Below the pieces are notes generated by a model. It was given only the letters and a program-made list of their open reading frames with translations, searched no databases and was not told where the DNA came from. A stretch of DNA of 64,000 bases from CBDFLT01 sp965249225. Its GTDB lineage: Bacteria > Chloroflexota > Dehalococcoidia > Lucifugimonadales > G963668185. The translations under genes were made by a program, and so were the position numbers. Below, piece by piece: positions 1-8,698 of this stretch. The stretch is from the NCBI GenBank assembly GCA_965249225.1, contig CBDFLT010000009.1:434001-498000 (forward strand). Direction: 5' to 3'. The first letter of the stretch is position 1. Every line of letters starts with the position of its first letter.

Positions 1-983
1 TAGATGACGTCGTCCATACGGCTGCCGGTGTCGACGATGCAGGCCGCTAGTATGGTGAGGCTGCCGCCATCTTCGGCATTTCGGGCCGCGCCGAAGAACT
101 TCTTGGGTGGATATAGAGCCACCGGATCGATACCGCCCGACAGCGTTCGGCCGCTGGTCGGAACCGCCAGGTTATAGGCGCGGGTCAGACGTGTGATGCT
201 GTCCAGCAGTATGCAGACGTCCTTGCCGGCCTCAACTAGTCGCTTGGCGCGCTCCAGGACCAGCTCGGCCACCCGGGTGTGGTCCTCGACCGGTTCATCA
301 AAGGTGGAGCTGAAGACCTCCCCCACGATGGACCGCTTCATGTCGGTGACCTCTTCCGGACGCTCGCCGATCAGCGCCACCATCAGGTCAATGTCGGGTG
401 CGTTGGCTGTGATGCCGTTGGCGATGTCCTTAAGAAGGGTCGTCTTGCCCGCCTTGGGAGGCGACACGATGAGCCCCCGCTGTCCACGGCCGACCGGAGC
501 CAGGAGGTCAATCACACGGGTGGAAAGATTTTCCGCGGTGGTCTCGAGCTTGATGCGCTCTTGCGGGAAGATCGGAGTCAGGCTTTCGAAGTTTGGACGA
601 GCGCGGGCTGATTCAGGGTCGATGTCGTTGACCGACTCGACCCTTACAAGCCCGAAGTACCTTTCCCCATCTTTTGGAGGGCGCACCTGTCCAGCGACTT
701 CGTCGCCGGTCCTGAGGCCGAACCGTCTGATCTGGGACTGGGAAACGTAAACATCGCCAGTCCCTGGGCCGCTACTGTTATGGCGCAGGAATCCGTACCC
801 TTCGTTGACTATGGACAGGATTCCACTGGCCATGATACTGCCATGCTCCTCCGCATAGGCGTGAAGGACCTTCATAAGCAGATCATGCCTCTTGGGCACA
901 GACCCGTCTTCTATTACGCCCATTTCCTGAGCCAGCTGGGCCAACTCTTCGTTGGTTTTCGATTGCAGCTCGGTTAGATCCAT
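1..983 (-). CDS. rho: Transcription termination factor Rho (3' end beyond the window)
   Basis: RNA-dependent hexameric ATPase that terminates untranslated transcripts. The reverse strand reads openly from an ATG at 983, preceded by a GGAGAGG ribosome-binding site, to the window edge, giving 327 codons. Visible parts are an N-terminal helical domain, an RNA-binding OB fold with GYGFLR at residues 62-67, the Walker A segment PPKAGKTT at 175-182, the conserved GERPEEVTDM segment and the LDSITRLTRAYN region. The C-terminal part of the ATPase domain lies outside the window. The N-terminal domain is short and lacks the long acidic or basic insertion of some actinobacterial Rho proteins. A perfect TTGACA lies upstream on the same strand (1071-1076), but no good -10 follows it. 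Identification is secure. Confidence 0.96.
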   Translation of the reverse strand, partial: MDLTELQSKTNEELAQLAQEMGVIEDGSVPKRHDLLMKVLHAYAEEHGSIMASGILSIVNEGYGFLRHNSSGPGTGDVYVSQSQIRRFGLRTGDEVAGQVRPPKDGERYFGLVRVESVNDIDPESARARPNFESLTPIFPQERIKLETTAENLSTRVIDLLAPVGRGQRGLIVSPPKAGKTTLLKDIANGITANAPDIDLMVALIGERPEEVTDMKRSIVGEVFSSTFDEPVEDHTRVAELVLERAKRLVEAGKDVCILLDSITRLTRAYNLAVPTSGRTLSGGIDPVALYPPKKFFGAARNAEDGGSLTILAACIVDTGSRMDDVI

Positions 984-1232
984 GATCCTCTCCAGCATCC
1001 TGGTCACGAAGCCCAGTCTACTTCTTCAATTGAAGTCGCCGACTTAGAATCGCGGAATATCAGATTCCCTTGTCAAGAGTTCGGGATAATCGCGGAACCG
1101 ACCTTACACCATGAACCTAACAGGTGGGGAGGTCTGCCTCAGGTCGGAAAGTCGCGGGTAGCCTAACGTCGTCACACAAAACGCCTGTCTAACTTCAAGA
1201 CCTGTCTAGAGCTCGGACGGATGGAACAGTCG

Positions 1233-1886
1233 CTAGCCCGCTTTCTCCCAGTCCTGGGTGAACCTTGCCAGACCCACGTCGGTCAACGGGTGGTGGGTCA
1301 TCAGGGTAAGGACTTTGAAAGGAACGGTAGCGATATGGGCCCCGGCCTTGGCTGCCATGACGCAGTGGAGAGGATGGCGGATGCTCGCCGCCATCACCTC
1401 GGTCGCAATCTGGTGTTGTTTGAAGACCGACACCAACTCTTTGACTATCTCCATGCCGTCGTGACCAGCGTCGTCCAGGCGGCCTATGAAAGGGCTCACA
1501 TAGTTCGCCCCGGCCTGGACTCCCAAGATCGCCTGATTGATTGAAAAACATAGAGTCTGGTTTATCTGGACTCCCTCGCCGGAGAGCTGCGCCATGGCCT
1601 GGAAACCATCTCGGGTGCTGGGGAGCTTGACGACCACATTGGGATGCCACTTTGAGATGCCCCAGCCCTCCTCGATCATCGCCTCCGTCTCCTCTGAGAC
1701 TACCTCTACCGAGATCGGCCCATCAACCGTATCGGCTATCTCTAGCACCGCTTCTCTGTACTTTTCGGGAGTACCAATGCCTTCTTGGGCCGCGAGCGAG
1801 GGGTTGGTGGTGACACCGCTGACGACGCCCATCCTGGCTGCTTGGTGGATTTCGTCGAGATTAGCCGTGTCGAGGAAGATACGCAC
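1233..1886 (-). CDS. tal: Transaldolase, small TalC/fructose-6-phosphate aldolase type
   Basis: Class I Schiff-base aldolase of the pentose phosphate pathway, transferring dihydroxyacetone units between sugar phosphates. The 217-residue protein begins MRIFLDTANL and carries GVTTNPSL. The Schiff-base lysine segment VVKLPST and the later FIGRLDD motif are both present. Length fits the short TalC/FSA branch (about 215-220 residues). I chose the GTG at 1886 over an upstream ATG because AAGGAG sits about 9 bases before it and the family begins exactly there. The gene lies 43 bases downstream of pyrG on the same strand and is probably cotranscribed. Sequence alone does not separate transaldolase from fructose-6-phosphate aldolase activity. 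Confidence 0.93.
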   Translation of the reverse strand: MRIFLDTANLDEIHQAARMGVVSGVTTNPSLAAQEGIGTPEKYREAVLEIADTVDGPISVEVVSEETEAMIEEGWGISKWHPNVVVKLPSTRDGFQAMAQLSGEGVQINQTLCFSINQAILGVQAGANYVSPFIGRLDDAGHDGMEIVKELVSVFKQHQIATEVMAASIRHPLHCVMAAKAGAHIATVPFKVLTLMTHHPLTDVGLARFTQDWEKAG

Positions 1887-1929
1887 AGGGGGGAACTCCT
1901 TGCATGGTACCATGCGGGAAGGTCTTCGT

Positions 1930-3597
1930 CTACACCTTTGTCTGTACCTTTGAGCCCAAATTAGACGCCTGAAACGGCAACGGGTGCTGTCCGCCCTCTC
2001 TCAACGTTTCTTTGGCCACTCCTATAAACTCCCGGAACAACGGATGCGCCCGATTAGGTCTCGATAGGAACTCCGGATGGAACTGGACCCCCACCATGAA
2101 TGGGTGTCCGTCGATCTCCATGATCTCCACCAACCTGCCATCGGGGGACAGCCCGGTAGGCCACAGCCCCACAGCCTCCAACCTCTCCCTGTACCCGTTG
2201 TTAACCTCGAAGCGGTGGCGATGGCGCTCGTATACGCTCGTCTGACCGAAAGCCTTCTCGGCCCAACTCCCATTAATTACGTCACAGGGGTACAAGCCCA
2301 GGCGCATCGTGCCCCCCATCTCCGTCACGTCTTTCTGCTCAGGCATGAGGTCGATGACGGGGTCGGGGGTCTCGGGGTCGAACTCGGTGGAGTGGGCCTT
2401 CGTCAGGCCGAGCAACCGGCGGGCCGCCTCCACCACCATTACCTGCATACCGAGACAAAGGCCCAAATAAGGGACCTCGTGATCTCTGGCATAGCTTACG
2501 GTATCGATCATACCCTCGATTCCCCGGGGGCCAAACCCACCGGGCACAACGATCCCCTGGACCGAGTGTAAAAAGAAGTGGGGACCCTGCTCCTCGATGT
2601 CCTCCGAGCTGATCCATTGGATGTCCACATCGAGATCGTGGCCCAGGGAGGCGTGGAGCAGTGCTTCCTTAACCGAGATATAGGAGTCCTGGAGCTCTAC
2701 ATATTTCCCCACGATGGCTATGGGAATAGCCTCCTTGGGCCGCCTGATGACCTCCACCATCTCTCGCCAGCTGGACATATCCCTCTGTGGGGTGGGCAGA
2801 CCAAGGCTACTGGTAACGAGGTCGCCAAGACCCTCGTCCTCAAGCATAAGGGGGACCTCGTACACGCTGGACACCGTAGGCAACGCGATGACCCCACCTA
2901 GGGGAACATCACAATGAAGGGCGACTTTCCGCTTGATCTCCTCCGAGACCTCGTGATCGCTTCGGCAGATGATGGCGTCGGGGTGGATGCCGATGCCCCT
3001 GAGCTCCCTGACGCTATGCTGGGTGGGCTTCGTCTTTAGCTCACCCGTTGCCGAGATGTACGGAAGCAGCGTCACGTGGATGTAGAAGACATTGTCCTTC
3101 CCGACCTCATTGCGCATCTGGCGAATGGCCTCAAGGAAGGGCAGGCCCTCGATGTCGCCTACCGTGCCGCCGACCTCCACCACGATAACGTCTGCCTGGC
3201 TCTCGTCCGCCAGCTTGAGGATCCGCCGTTTGATGGCGTCGGTAACGTGGGGGACCGTCTGAATGGTTCCTCCCAGGTACTCCCCACGTCGTTCCTTGGC
3301 GATCACCTCGCCGTATATCTGGCCGGCGGTCACGTTCGACGAGCTGGTCAGGTGTATGTCTATGAAGCGCTCGTAGTGACCCAGGTCCAGGTCCGTCTCA
3401 CTGCCGTCCTCGGTCACAAACACCTCGCCGTGTTGGTAGGGCGACATCGTTCCAGGGTCGACGTTGAGGTAGGGGTCCAACTTGAGAACTGACACCGAGA
3501 ACCCACGACTCTTGAGGATTCGACCGATGGAGGCGACGCCGATGCCCTTCCCTACCGAGCTTACGACCCCACCAGTGACGAACACGAACTTAGTCAT
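1930..3597 (-). CDS. pyrG: CTP synthase
   Basis: Converts UTP to CTP with ATP and glutamine, the last step of pyrimidine nucleotide synthesis. The 555-residue protein has the usual two parts. An N-terminal amidoligase begins TKFVFVTGGVVSSVGKGI (P-loop), and a C-terminal class I glutamine amidotransferase has the nucleophile elbow GLCLGMQ and a catalytic His-x-Glu in QFHPEF. Length matches the family (about 530-560). It starts at an ATG and is followed by transaldolase. The rest of the pyrimidine pathway is a separate operon 47 kb away. The 243-base leader region holds an inverted repeat (3694-3717) but no obvious T-tracted terminator. Confidence 0.97.
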   Translation of the reverse strand: MTKFVFVTGGVVSSVGKGIGVASIGRILKSRGFSVSVLKLDPYLNVDPGTMSPYQHGEVFVTEDGSETDLDLGHYERFIDIHLTSSSNVTAGQIYGEVIAKERRGEYLGGTIQTVPHVTDAIKRRILKLADESQADVIVVEVGGTVGDIEGLPFLEAIRQMRNEVGKDNVFYIHVTLLPYISATGELKTKPTQHSVRELRGIGIHPDAIICRSDHEVSEEIKRKVALHCDVPLGGVIALPTVSSVYEVPLMLEDEGLGDLVTSSLGLPTPQRDMSSWREMVEVIRRPKEAIPIAIVGKYVELQDSYISVKEALLHASLGHDLDVDIQWISSEDIEEQGPHFFLHSVQGIVVPGGFGPRGIEGMIDTVSYARDHEVPYLGLCLGMQVMVVEAARRLLGLTKAHSTEFDPETPDPVIDLMPEQKDVTEMGGTMRLGLYPCDVINGSWAEKAFGQTSVYERHRHRFEVNNGYRERLEAVGLWPTGLSPDGRLVEIMEIDGHPFMVGVQFHPEFLSRPNRAHPLFREFIGVAKETLREGGQHPLPFQASNLGSKVQTKV

Positions 3598-3693
3598 TGG
3601 AACGATAGCTCAGTACAGACAGCGAAGAGCCTAAGGAGACGTACCTGGGCCGCCGATTGAGGGGGATGGTGCGAGTGGGGAGTAGGGGTGAGA

Positions 3694-3717
3694 GGATAGT
3701 GGGCTCAGCCACTATCC
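3694..3717. repeat. 9-bp inverted repeat between pyrG and the suc operon
   Basis: GGATAGTGG and CCACTATCC pair perfectly around a 6-base loop. The repeat lies 97 bases upstream of pyrG and 124 bases downstream of the aminotransferase stop. No T-run follows on either strand, so it is not a canonical intrinsic terminator. It could be an operator, an mRNA end stabiliser or a leader hairpin for pyrG. Confidence 0.5.
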
Positions 3718-3840
3718 CGTAGCCACACGGGGGAGGGTAATAACAGGTTGTCCCGCCAACTCGGTAGTCCCCCTAAGTTGATAGCAAAAGTATAGGGGCG
3801 CGCTGAGGTCGTGTCAATATAGGGTTCGCCCTGAGATCCG

Positions 3841-4752
3841 TCACGACCCGGCGCCCTGACTGTCTTCTAGGCCAGAGGTCTCCTCTGGGGGGAGGTGGTC
3901 CAGGGCCTGCTGGACGAAGTCGATACCGACCAAGCCCTTCCACGCCTCCAGCAGACGACGTGTGATCGGGCCGGGCAGCTCGTCGGACAAACGCAGGCCG
4001 TTAATGGTGGCGACGGGCAAGAGGCAGAAGCGGGTGCTGGACACCAAGACCTCGTCGGCCTCGTAGATGTCGCCAATCGAGTACTCGTCCTCATCGACTC
4101 CGATATCAAGGGACTCGGCCAGCTCTAGAACCGTGGCCATACTAACCCCGGGAAGCACGTTGCCCCGGTCGGGCAGCTTGATACGGCCATCCCTCACAAA
4201 CATGAAGTTGCCGCCCTTGCACTCCGTAATATTGCCCTCGCTGTCCACCATCAGGAGGAAGGTCTGTTGCACACCCCCTTTAGCCGCCTCAAGACCGGCC
4301 TGGCTTGGGACCCCGTAGGTCGCCGGTGTCACAACCCTCACCCCCCTCACGTAGTCTAGGGCGTACTCAGTAAACACGATGGGCTGGCAATAGATGACCA
4401 CGTTTACCCCGGGCCTTCCTTCAGACTCGTGGGAGGTGTCGAGACTTACCACCTGTGTGATGGTGAACTCATCGCCGGTGTTAAGCACGGGGCGGTTGGC
4501 GTCCAGAACCTGCAGAGAGGCGGCCTCCATCTCCTCCAGGCTTATTCCTGGGTCTATTCCTCTATGGTTCAGGCCGTCGTACAGGCGCTCAAGATGCTGA
4601 CGGAGCTTGAAGACCTCTCCATTGAAGGTCCGCTCAGTGTCATAGAATCCCCCTGACGACTGAAAGTCGGCCCCTTTCATGGCTGTAACGGCCTGGCCTT
4701 GCGGCATGAACTCGCCGTTGAGGTACATCGTCAATTCACGTCGTTCGGCCAT
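3841..4752 (-). CDS. Class IV aminotransferase-fold protein lacking the PLP lysine
   Basis: Fold-type IV PLP enzyme of the branched-chain aminotransferase / D-amino-acid transaminase / ADC lyase superfamily, 303 residues from the ATG at 4752 (AAGGG seven bases upstream). Family signatures are present: an N-terminal DFQSSGGFYDTERTFNGEVF-like segment, the stretch EAAKGGVQQTFLLMVDSEGN ending in ITE, and the late strand VLVSSTRFCLLPV. When this is matched to BCAT (K-x-G-G-N-Y ... EA), the catalytic Lys position falls on Val141 and the Tyr five residues later is kept. A short deletion of the Lys loop is an equal reading. Transamination is therefore doubtful. It is the third gene of the sucC-sucD group, 33 bases after sucD, so it is presumably cotranscribed. 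Confidence 0.75.
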   Translation of the reverse strand: MAERRELTMYLNGEFMPQGQAVTAMKGADFQSSGGFYDTERTFNGEVFKLRQHLERLYDGLNHRGIDPGISLEEMEAASLQVLDANRPVLNTGDEFTITQVVSLDTSHESEGRPGVNVVIYCQPIVFTEYALDYVRGVRVVTPATYGVPSQAGLEAAKGGVQQTFLLMVDSEGNITECKGGNFMFVRDGRIKLPDRGNVLPGVSMATVLELAESLDIGVDEDEYSIGDIYEADEVLVSSTRFCLLPVATINGLRLSDELPGPITRRLLEAWKGLVGIDFVQQALDHLPPEETSGLEDSQGAGS

Positions 4753-4785
4753 GCCCGCCCTTCGCAAATACGGAGATTGCCCATG

Positions 4786-5673
4786 CTAACCGGCAGACGC
4801 GCTCATCACCTTTGCAGCGGTCTTACCGATATCTGCCGGCGTAGGGACGATGACGACGCCGGCGGCGGCGAGGGCCCTGGTCTTCTCATCGGCACGGGCG
4901 GCGCTGCCGGTGATGATGGCGCCGGCATGGCCCATGCGTTTACCCGCCGGCGCGCTCCGGCCCACGATCAGCGCCGCCACGGGCTTTGTAAAATGGTCCC
5001 TGATATACTCGGCCGCCTCCTGCTCCATGGTCCCTCCGATCTCTCCGATCATCACCACGCCGTCCGTCTCGGGATCGCCTCGAAACATCCGCAGAACGTC
5101 CACGAAGGAAGCGCCATTGACGGGGTCGCCACCGATCCCCACGCAGGTCGACTGGCCGATGCCCATGCCCGTGAGCTGGCCTACCGCCTCATATGTCAGG
5201 GTGCCACTTCTGGACACGACGCCGATTCGACCCGGGGAGTGGATGTGGCCAGGCATGATTCCGACCTTGCACCTGGCGCCCGGCGAGATCACGCCGGGAC
5301 AGTTGGGGCCAACGAGGACCACACTCTTGGTCCTTACGTATTGGGCCACCCGAATCATGTCCATTACGGGGATGCCTTCGGTGATACAGGCGATGGTGGA
5401 GACGCCCCCATCGACGGCCTCCACGATTGCGTCGGCGGCAAACGGCGGCGGGACGAATATCATGGAGGTGTTGGCCTCGGTCTCCCTCACCGCGTCCTCA
5501 ACTGTGTTGAAAACCGGCACCTCGTCGTCGAACATCGCTCCGCCACGGCCCGGCGTAACACCCGCCACGATGTTGGTGCCGTACTCTTTGCACCGTTTGG
5601 CGTGAAAGCCGCCCTCCTTGCCGGTGATACCCTGCACCAGAAGGCGGGTTTTCTCGTCCACCAGGATACTCAT
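4786..5673 (-). CDS. sucD: Succinyl-CoA synthetase, alpha subunit
   Basis: Binds CoA and carries the phosphohistidine in the reversible conversion of succinyl-CoA to succinate with NTP formation (TCA cycle). The 295-residue length is normal. The Rossmann-type N-terminus reads RLLVQGITGKEGGFH, the CoA-contact region contains VGPNCPGVISPG, and the active-site His lies in KRMGHAGAII near residue 255. It follows sucC by 94 bases on the same strand and precedes the aminotransferase-like gene. The ribosome-binding site AAGGAG is inside a short palindrome (AGGAGTTCCTCCT) that could hinder initiation. That last point is inference only. Confidence 0.97.
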   Translation of the reverse strand: MSILVDEKTRLLVQGITGKEGGFHAKRCKEYGTNIVAGVTPGRGGAMFDDEVPVFNTVEDAVRETEANTSMIFVPPPFAADAIVEAVDGGVSTIACITEGIPVMDMIRVAQYVRTKSVVLVGPNCPGVISPGARCKVGIMPGHIHSPGRIGVVSRSGTLTYEAVGQLTGMGIGQSTCVGIGGDPVNGASFVDVLRMFRGDPETDGVVMIGEIGGTMEQEAAEYIRDHFTKPVAALIVGRSAPAGKRMGHAGAIITGSAARADEKTRALAAAGVVIVPTPADIGKTAAKVMSASAG

Positions 5674-5767
5674 CGAGGAGGAACTCCTTCACCCCTAAGA
5701 AGCTATTTCAGAGCCCTTCTTCGGCTCCAGCGTGAATACCCACCCACGGAGTATATTCGACACATTC

Positions 5768-6925
5768 TTATTCCGAGGAACGTATGGCCTCAGCCGCCTG
5801 GTCCAGGTCGTCGATCAACGTAACGTCCAAGGATGAGTCGGACAGAATCCTGCGCCCCTCTTCAGCGTTGGTGCCGAGCATCCGGACCACCATTGGACGC
5901 AGGGCGTGGCCCATGGACTCTGCACCCATAAGAAGCCCCCGCGCAACGATGTCACAACGGAGGATACCGCCGAAGATGTTAATGAACACCCTAGTCACAC
6001 TAGGGTCGGAAAGAACGATCTTCAACGCCTGGGCCACCTTTTCCTCGTCGGCGCCGCCGCCCACGTCCAGGAAGTTCGCAGGGGGCGCTCCGGCCGCCAT
6101 GACCACGTCCATGGTGGCCATGGCCAAGCCCGCGCCGTTGACCATGCACCCGACCTCGCCGTCCAGCTTGATGTAACTGATGCCGGACTGCTGAGCCTGA
6201 GATTCCAGAGGATCTTCCTGTTCAGGGTCGTGAAGCTCTCGAATATCGGGATGCCTGAACAGCGCATCGTCGTCGAAACCAATCTTCGCATCCAGCGCCA
6301 GGAGGCGCCCTTCTGAAGTCACCGCAAGGGGGTTGATTTCAGCCAATGAGCAGTCATACCGCTCAACCACCTTATAGAGATTACCGAACAGCGCGGCCGC
6401 AGGCCTGATCAACTCTGGGTCCAGATTGAGCCCGTACGCCAATTTCCGCCCCTGAAAAGGCTGAAACCCAAGGGTTGGATCGACTCGAACGCGCAAGATT
6501 TTCTCGGGGGTCTCCTCCGCCACCTGCTCGATCTCCACACCGCCGGCCTCACTAGCCATGACCACTACGCCTTTGGAGGCGCCGTCGATCACAATACCCA
6601 CGTACAGCTCTCGCCGGACGTCCAAGGTCTCTTCCACCAGCACGCGGCGGATGGGTACGCCCTCCGGACCCGTTTGGGCGGAGACCAGGTTGGTGCCCAG
6701 CATGGCGTCTGCGACGCCCTCGGCTTCTTCGGACGAGGAGACGACCTTAATTCCTCCGGCTTTGCCCCTTCCGCCGGCGTGGACCTGCGCCTTTACAACG
6801 GCCCTACCGTCGAGGTCCTGCGCCGCACGACGTGCCTCGGCGCCGCTCTCGGCGACAGCACCCCGGGGCACAGGTATCCCGTGCTCGGAGAGTATGGCCT
6901 TCGCCTGGTACTCGTGGATTTTCAT
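5768..6925 (-). CDS. sucC: Succinyl-CoA synthetase, beta subunit
   Basis: ATP-grasp subunit that partners SucD and determines the nucleotide used. The 385 residues start MKIHEYQAKAILSEHGIPVPRG, the family hallmark. The ATP-grasp core follows (KAQVHAGGRGKAGGIK, then EINPLAVT). The CoA-ligase domain has GAGLAMATMDV, FLDVGGGA and FINIFGGILRCD. First gene of sucC-sucD-aminotransferase on the minus strand. A tRNA-Ser gene lies 50 bases upstream in the same direction, so the operon may be read partly from the tRNA promoter. Length and motifs leave little doubt. Confidence 0.97.
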   Translation of the reverse strand: MKIHEYQAKAILSEHGIPVPRGAVAESGAEARRAAQDLDGRAVVKAQVHAGGRGKAGGIKVVSSSEEAEGVADAMLGTNLVSAQTGPEGVPIRRVLVEETLDVRRELYVGIVIDGASKGVVVMASEAGGVEIEQVAEETPEKILRVRVDPTLGFQPFQGRKLAYGLNLDPELIRPAAALFGNLYKVVERYDCSLAEINPLAVTSEGRLLALDAKIGFDDDALFRHPDIRELHDPEQEDPLESQAQQSGISYIKLDGEVGCMVNGAGLAMATMDVVMAAGAPPANFLDVGGGADEEKVAQALKIVLSDPSVTRVFINIFGGILRCDIVARGLLMGAESMGHALRPMVVRMLGTNAEEGRRILSDSSLDVTLIDDLDQAAEAIRSSE

Positions 6926-6975
6926 ATTGATTCACAGGAGCCGCCTGACCGACCAGGCTCCATTCGTTTCGACGG

Positions 6976-7062
6976 CGGAGGGGGTGGGATTCGAACCCAC
7001 GATCAGATCGCTCCGATACCGGTTTTCAAGACCGGCGCCTTAAACCGCTCGGCCACCCCTCC
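6976..7062 (-). tRNA. tRNA-Ser (anticodon UGA)
   Basis: Reading the minus strand from 7062, a 7-bp acceptor stem GGAGGGG pairs with CCCCTCC, followed by discriminator G at 6976. The anticodon arm is CCGGT-CTTGAAA-ACCGG with anticodon TGA, which decodes UCA and UCG. A long variable arm, as expected for class II serine tRNAs, and the T-arm GTGGGTTCGAATCCCAC follow. The total is 87 nt. CCA is not encoded. Confidence 0.96.
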
Positions 7063-7403
7063 ACGGGCCAAACCAACGCGTTTTCTTGCAGCGGGCCATA
7101 ATAAAGGGTAACAGTGTGCCCATATGTGAGCATCCCCCTCGAGTGGAAAGGACCTTCACCAAACACGGAACTCGGACCGAGTCGAGGCGAAAATCTGGGA
7201 CCTCACTTCAGCCAACCCTCGACCCAAGGGAACTTGGGGGCCAACGGCGGGAGTGTAGCAGCGTCCTCTCAGCGCCGTCAAACCAACCACATGAAGTCGA
7301 TCCTGAAGACCTGAGCCCTTCACTTCACCCTCGTGCGAAGAGCCTCTCATCGTGTATTACGGCAATGGCGGTGAAGGGCCCTTGTGCCTTTGCCGAGATC
7401 AGT
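7063..7403. other. Intergenic stretch upstream of fbp
   Basis: About 340 bases between tRNA-Ser and the fbp promoter. Short open frames exist on both strands, but none has a ribosome-binding site or a recognisable product. A fragment near 7308-7345 weakly resembles the dispersed B repeat at 24.8 kb. Nothing else is recognised. Confidence 0.4.
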
Positions 7404-7432
7404 TTGACACCTGCCTCGCGCGGCTATACACT
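7404..7432 (+). promoter_or_regulatory. Sigma-70-like promoter for fbp
   Basis: TTGACA at 7404-7409, a 17-base spacer, and TACACT at 7427-7432. Predicted transcription start is near 7439, giving a leader of about 60 bases that ends in AAGGAGG at 7485-7491. Confidence 0.6.
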
Positions 7433-7501
7433 GGCGCTGGTGGTCACCTCCAGCCACAGTCCGCCTGGGGGTAGTCATCAAAAGAAGGAGGATGAGACGG
7501 C

Positions 7502-8677
7502 ATGAGAATTACCCTTTCACTTATCAAAGCAGATGTCGGCTCAATTGGTGGACACACGAAGCCTTCCGAAAGGATGATGGACGCCGTTCGGCACGACGTC
7601 TCGGACGCCATCTCGCGCGGCCTTTTGATTGACGGAATGGTGTCCCACACCGGCGACGACATAGCCATACTGATGTCCCACACCAACGGCCAGGGGAACA
7701 CCGACGTTCACCAGTTCGCATGGGACTCCTTTATAAAGGCCACGGACGTGGCCAGGGAGTACGGCCTTTACGGAGCGGGCCAAGACCTGCTGGTGGACGC
7801 GCCTTCGGGCAATGTACGCGGAGCAGGCCCCGCCGTGGCGGAGATCGAATGGGACCATACCCTGTCGGGAGTGAGGCCGGCCGAGTCGTTCCTGATGCTG
7901 GCCGCCGACAAGTGTGGCCCAGGCGCATACAACCTACCCCTCTTCCTGGGCTTCGCCGATCCCATGTACTGCGCGGGCCTGATGCTTCCACCAATGATCA
8001 AGGGCTTCACTTTCCACATCATCGACATGGACAACACGGGGGGTGACAGCATCATCGAGCTGAACGCCCCCGAAGATTTCTACCACATAGCCGCCCTGCT
8101 GCGGGACAACGAACGGTTCGGCATCGACGGGATCTACTCTCGGACTAACGGCATGCAGGCGGCGGCGATCTCGGCCCAGAGGCTGCACGCCATCGCCGGC
8201 AAATACACCGGAAAGGATGACCCGGTGGCGCTGGTGCGCAACCAGGGCATCTTCCCCGCGCCCGAGGAGTTGCTCTCACCCTTCGCCAAGGCCCACTACG
8301 TTGGCGGCGACGCCCGGGGCTCCCACGTGATGCCGCTGATGCCAGTGCCGCTGAACACCCCGGTTACCGGCATATACTGCCTGCCGCTGGTCTCCTGCAC
8401 CGGTTTCTCGCTGAGCGGAGATGGGCACTTCTCGGACGCCTATATCGATTTCTTCGACAATCCGGCCTGGGACGAGGTACGCTGGCGAGCTCAGCAGAAG
8501 GGCATCGAGATGCGCAGCCAAGGCTGGTCAGGCGCAGCTATGCTGCCGTACTCGGAGCTCGAGTACGGCGGGTTCCGAGATACGGTCACCGGGCTGGTGG
8601 ACCGGTTCGCCCTCCGCGACGGACACCGAGCGGGTGTCGAGTCCGAGGTTGCGGCACCACACGATCGCGACGATTAA
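7502..8677 (+). CDS. fbp: Fructose-1,6-bisphosphate aldolase/phosphatase (bifunctional, archaeal type)
   Basis: Condenses glyceraldehyde-3-phosphate and dihydroxyacetone phosphate to fructose-1,6-bisphosphate and then dephosphorylates it, committing carbon to gluconeogenesis. The 391-residue protein starts MRITLSLIKADVGSIGGHTK with the Asp and His that bind Mg2+. HTGDDIAI, HQFAWDSFIKATDVAREYGLYGAGQDLL, a FADPMYCAGLML segment and SRTNGMQ follow, as in this single-domain family common in archaea and some deep-branching bacteria. An excellent Shine-Dalgarno (AAGGAGG) lies ten bases before the ATG. Probably cotranscribed with rdgB, which starts 21 bases downstream. Confidence 0.95.
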   Translation: MRITLSLIKADVGSIGGHTKPSERMMDAVRHDVSDAISRGLLIDGMVSHTGDDIAILMSHTNGQGNTDVHQFAWDSFIKATDVAREYGLYGAGQDLLVDAPSGNVRGAGPAVAEIEWDHTLSGVRPAESFLMLAADKCGPGAYNLPLFLGFADPMYCAGLMLPPMIKGFTFHIIDMDNTGGDSIIELNAPEDFYHIAALLRDNERFGIDGIYSRTNGMQAAAISAQRLHAIAGKYTGKDDPVALVRNQGIFPAPEELLSPFAKAHYVGGDARGSHVMPLMPVPLNTPVTGIYCLPLVSCTGFSLSGDGHFSDAYIDFFDNPAWDEVRWRAQQKGIEMRSQGWSGAAMLPYSELEYGGFRDTVTGLVDRFALRDGHRAGVESEVAAPHDRDD

Positions 8678-8698
8678 GGGGGGACACAACTCCCTCCG

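Noticed and set aside
4699..5823. A 374-codon plus-strand open frame
   Set aside because: It is antisense to sucD, His/Arg/Gly-rich with no ribosome-binding site, and reflects third-position GC bias of the real gene.
7308..7345. A third copy of repeat B
   Set aside because: Only about 14 bases match well; too short to separate from chance.
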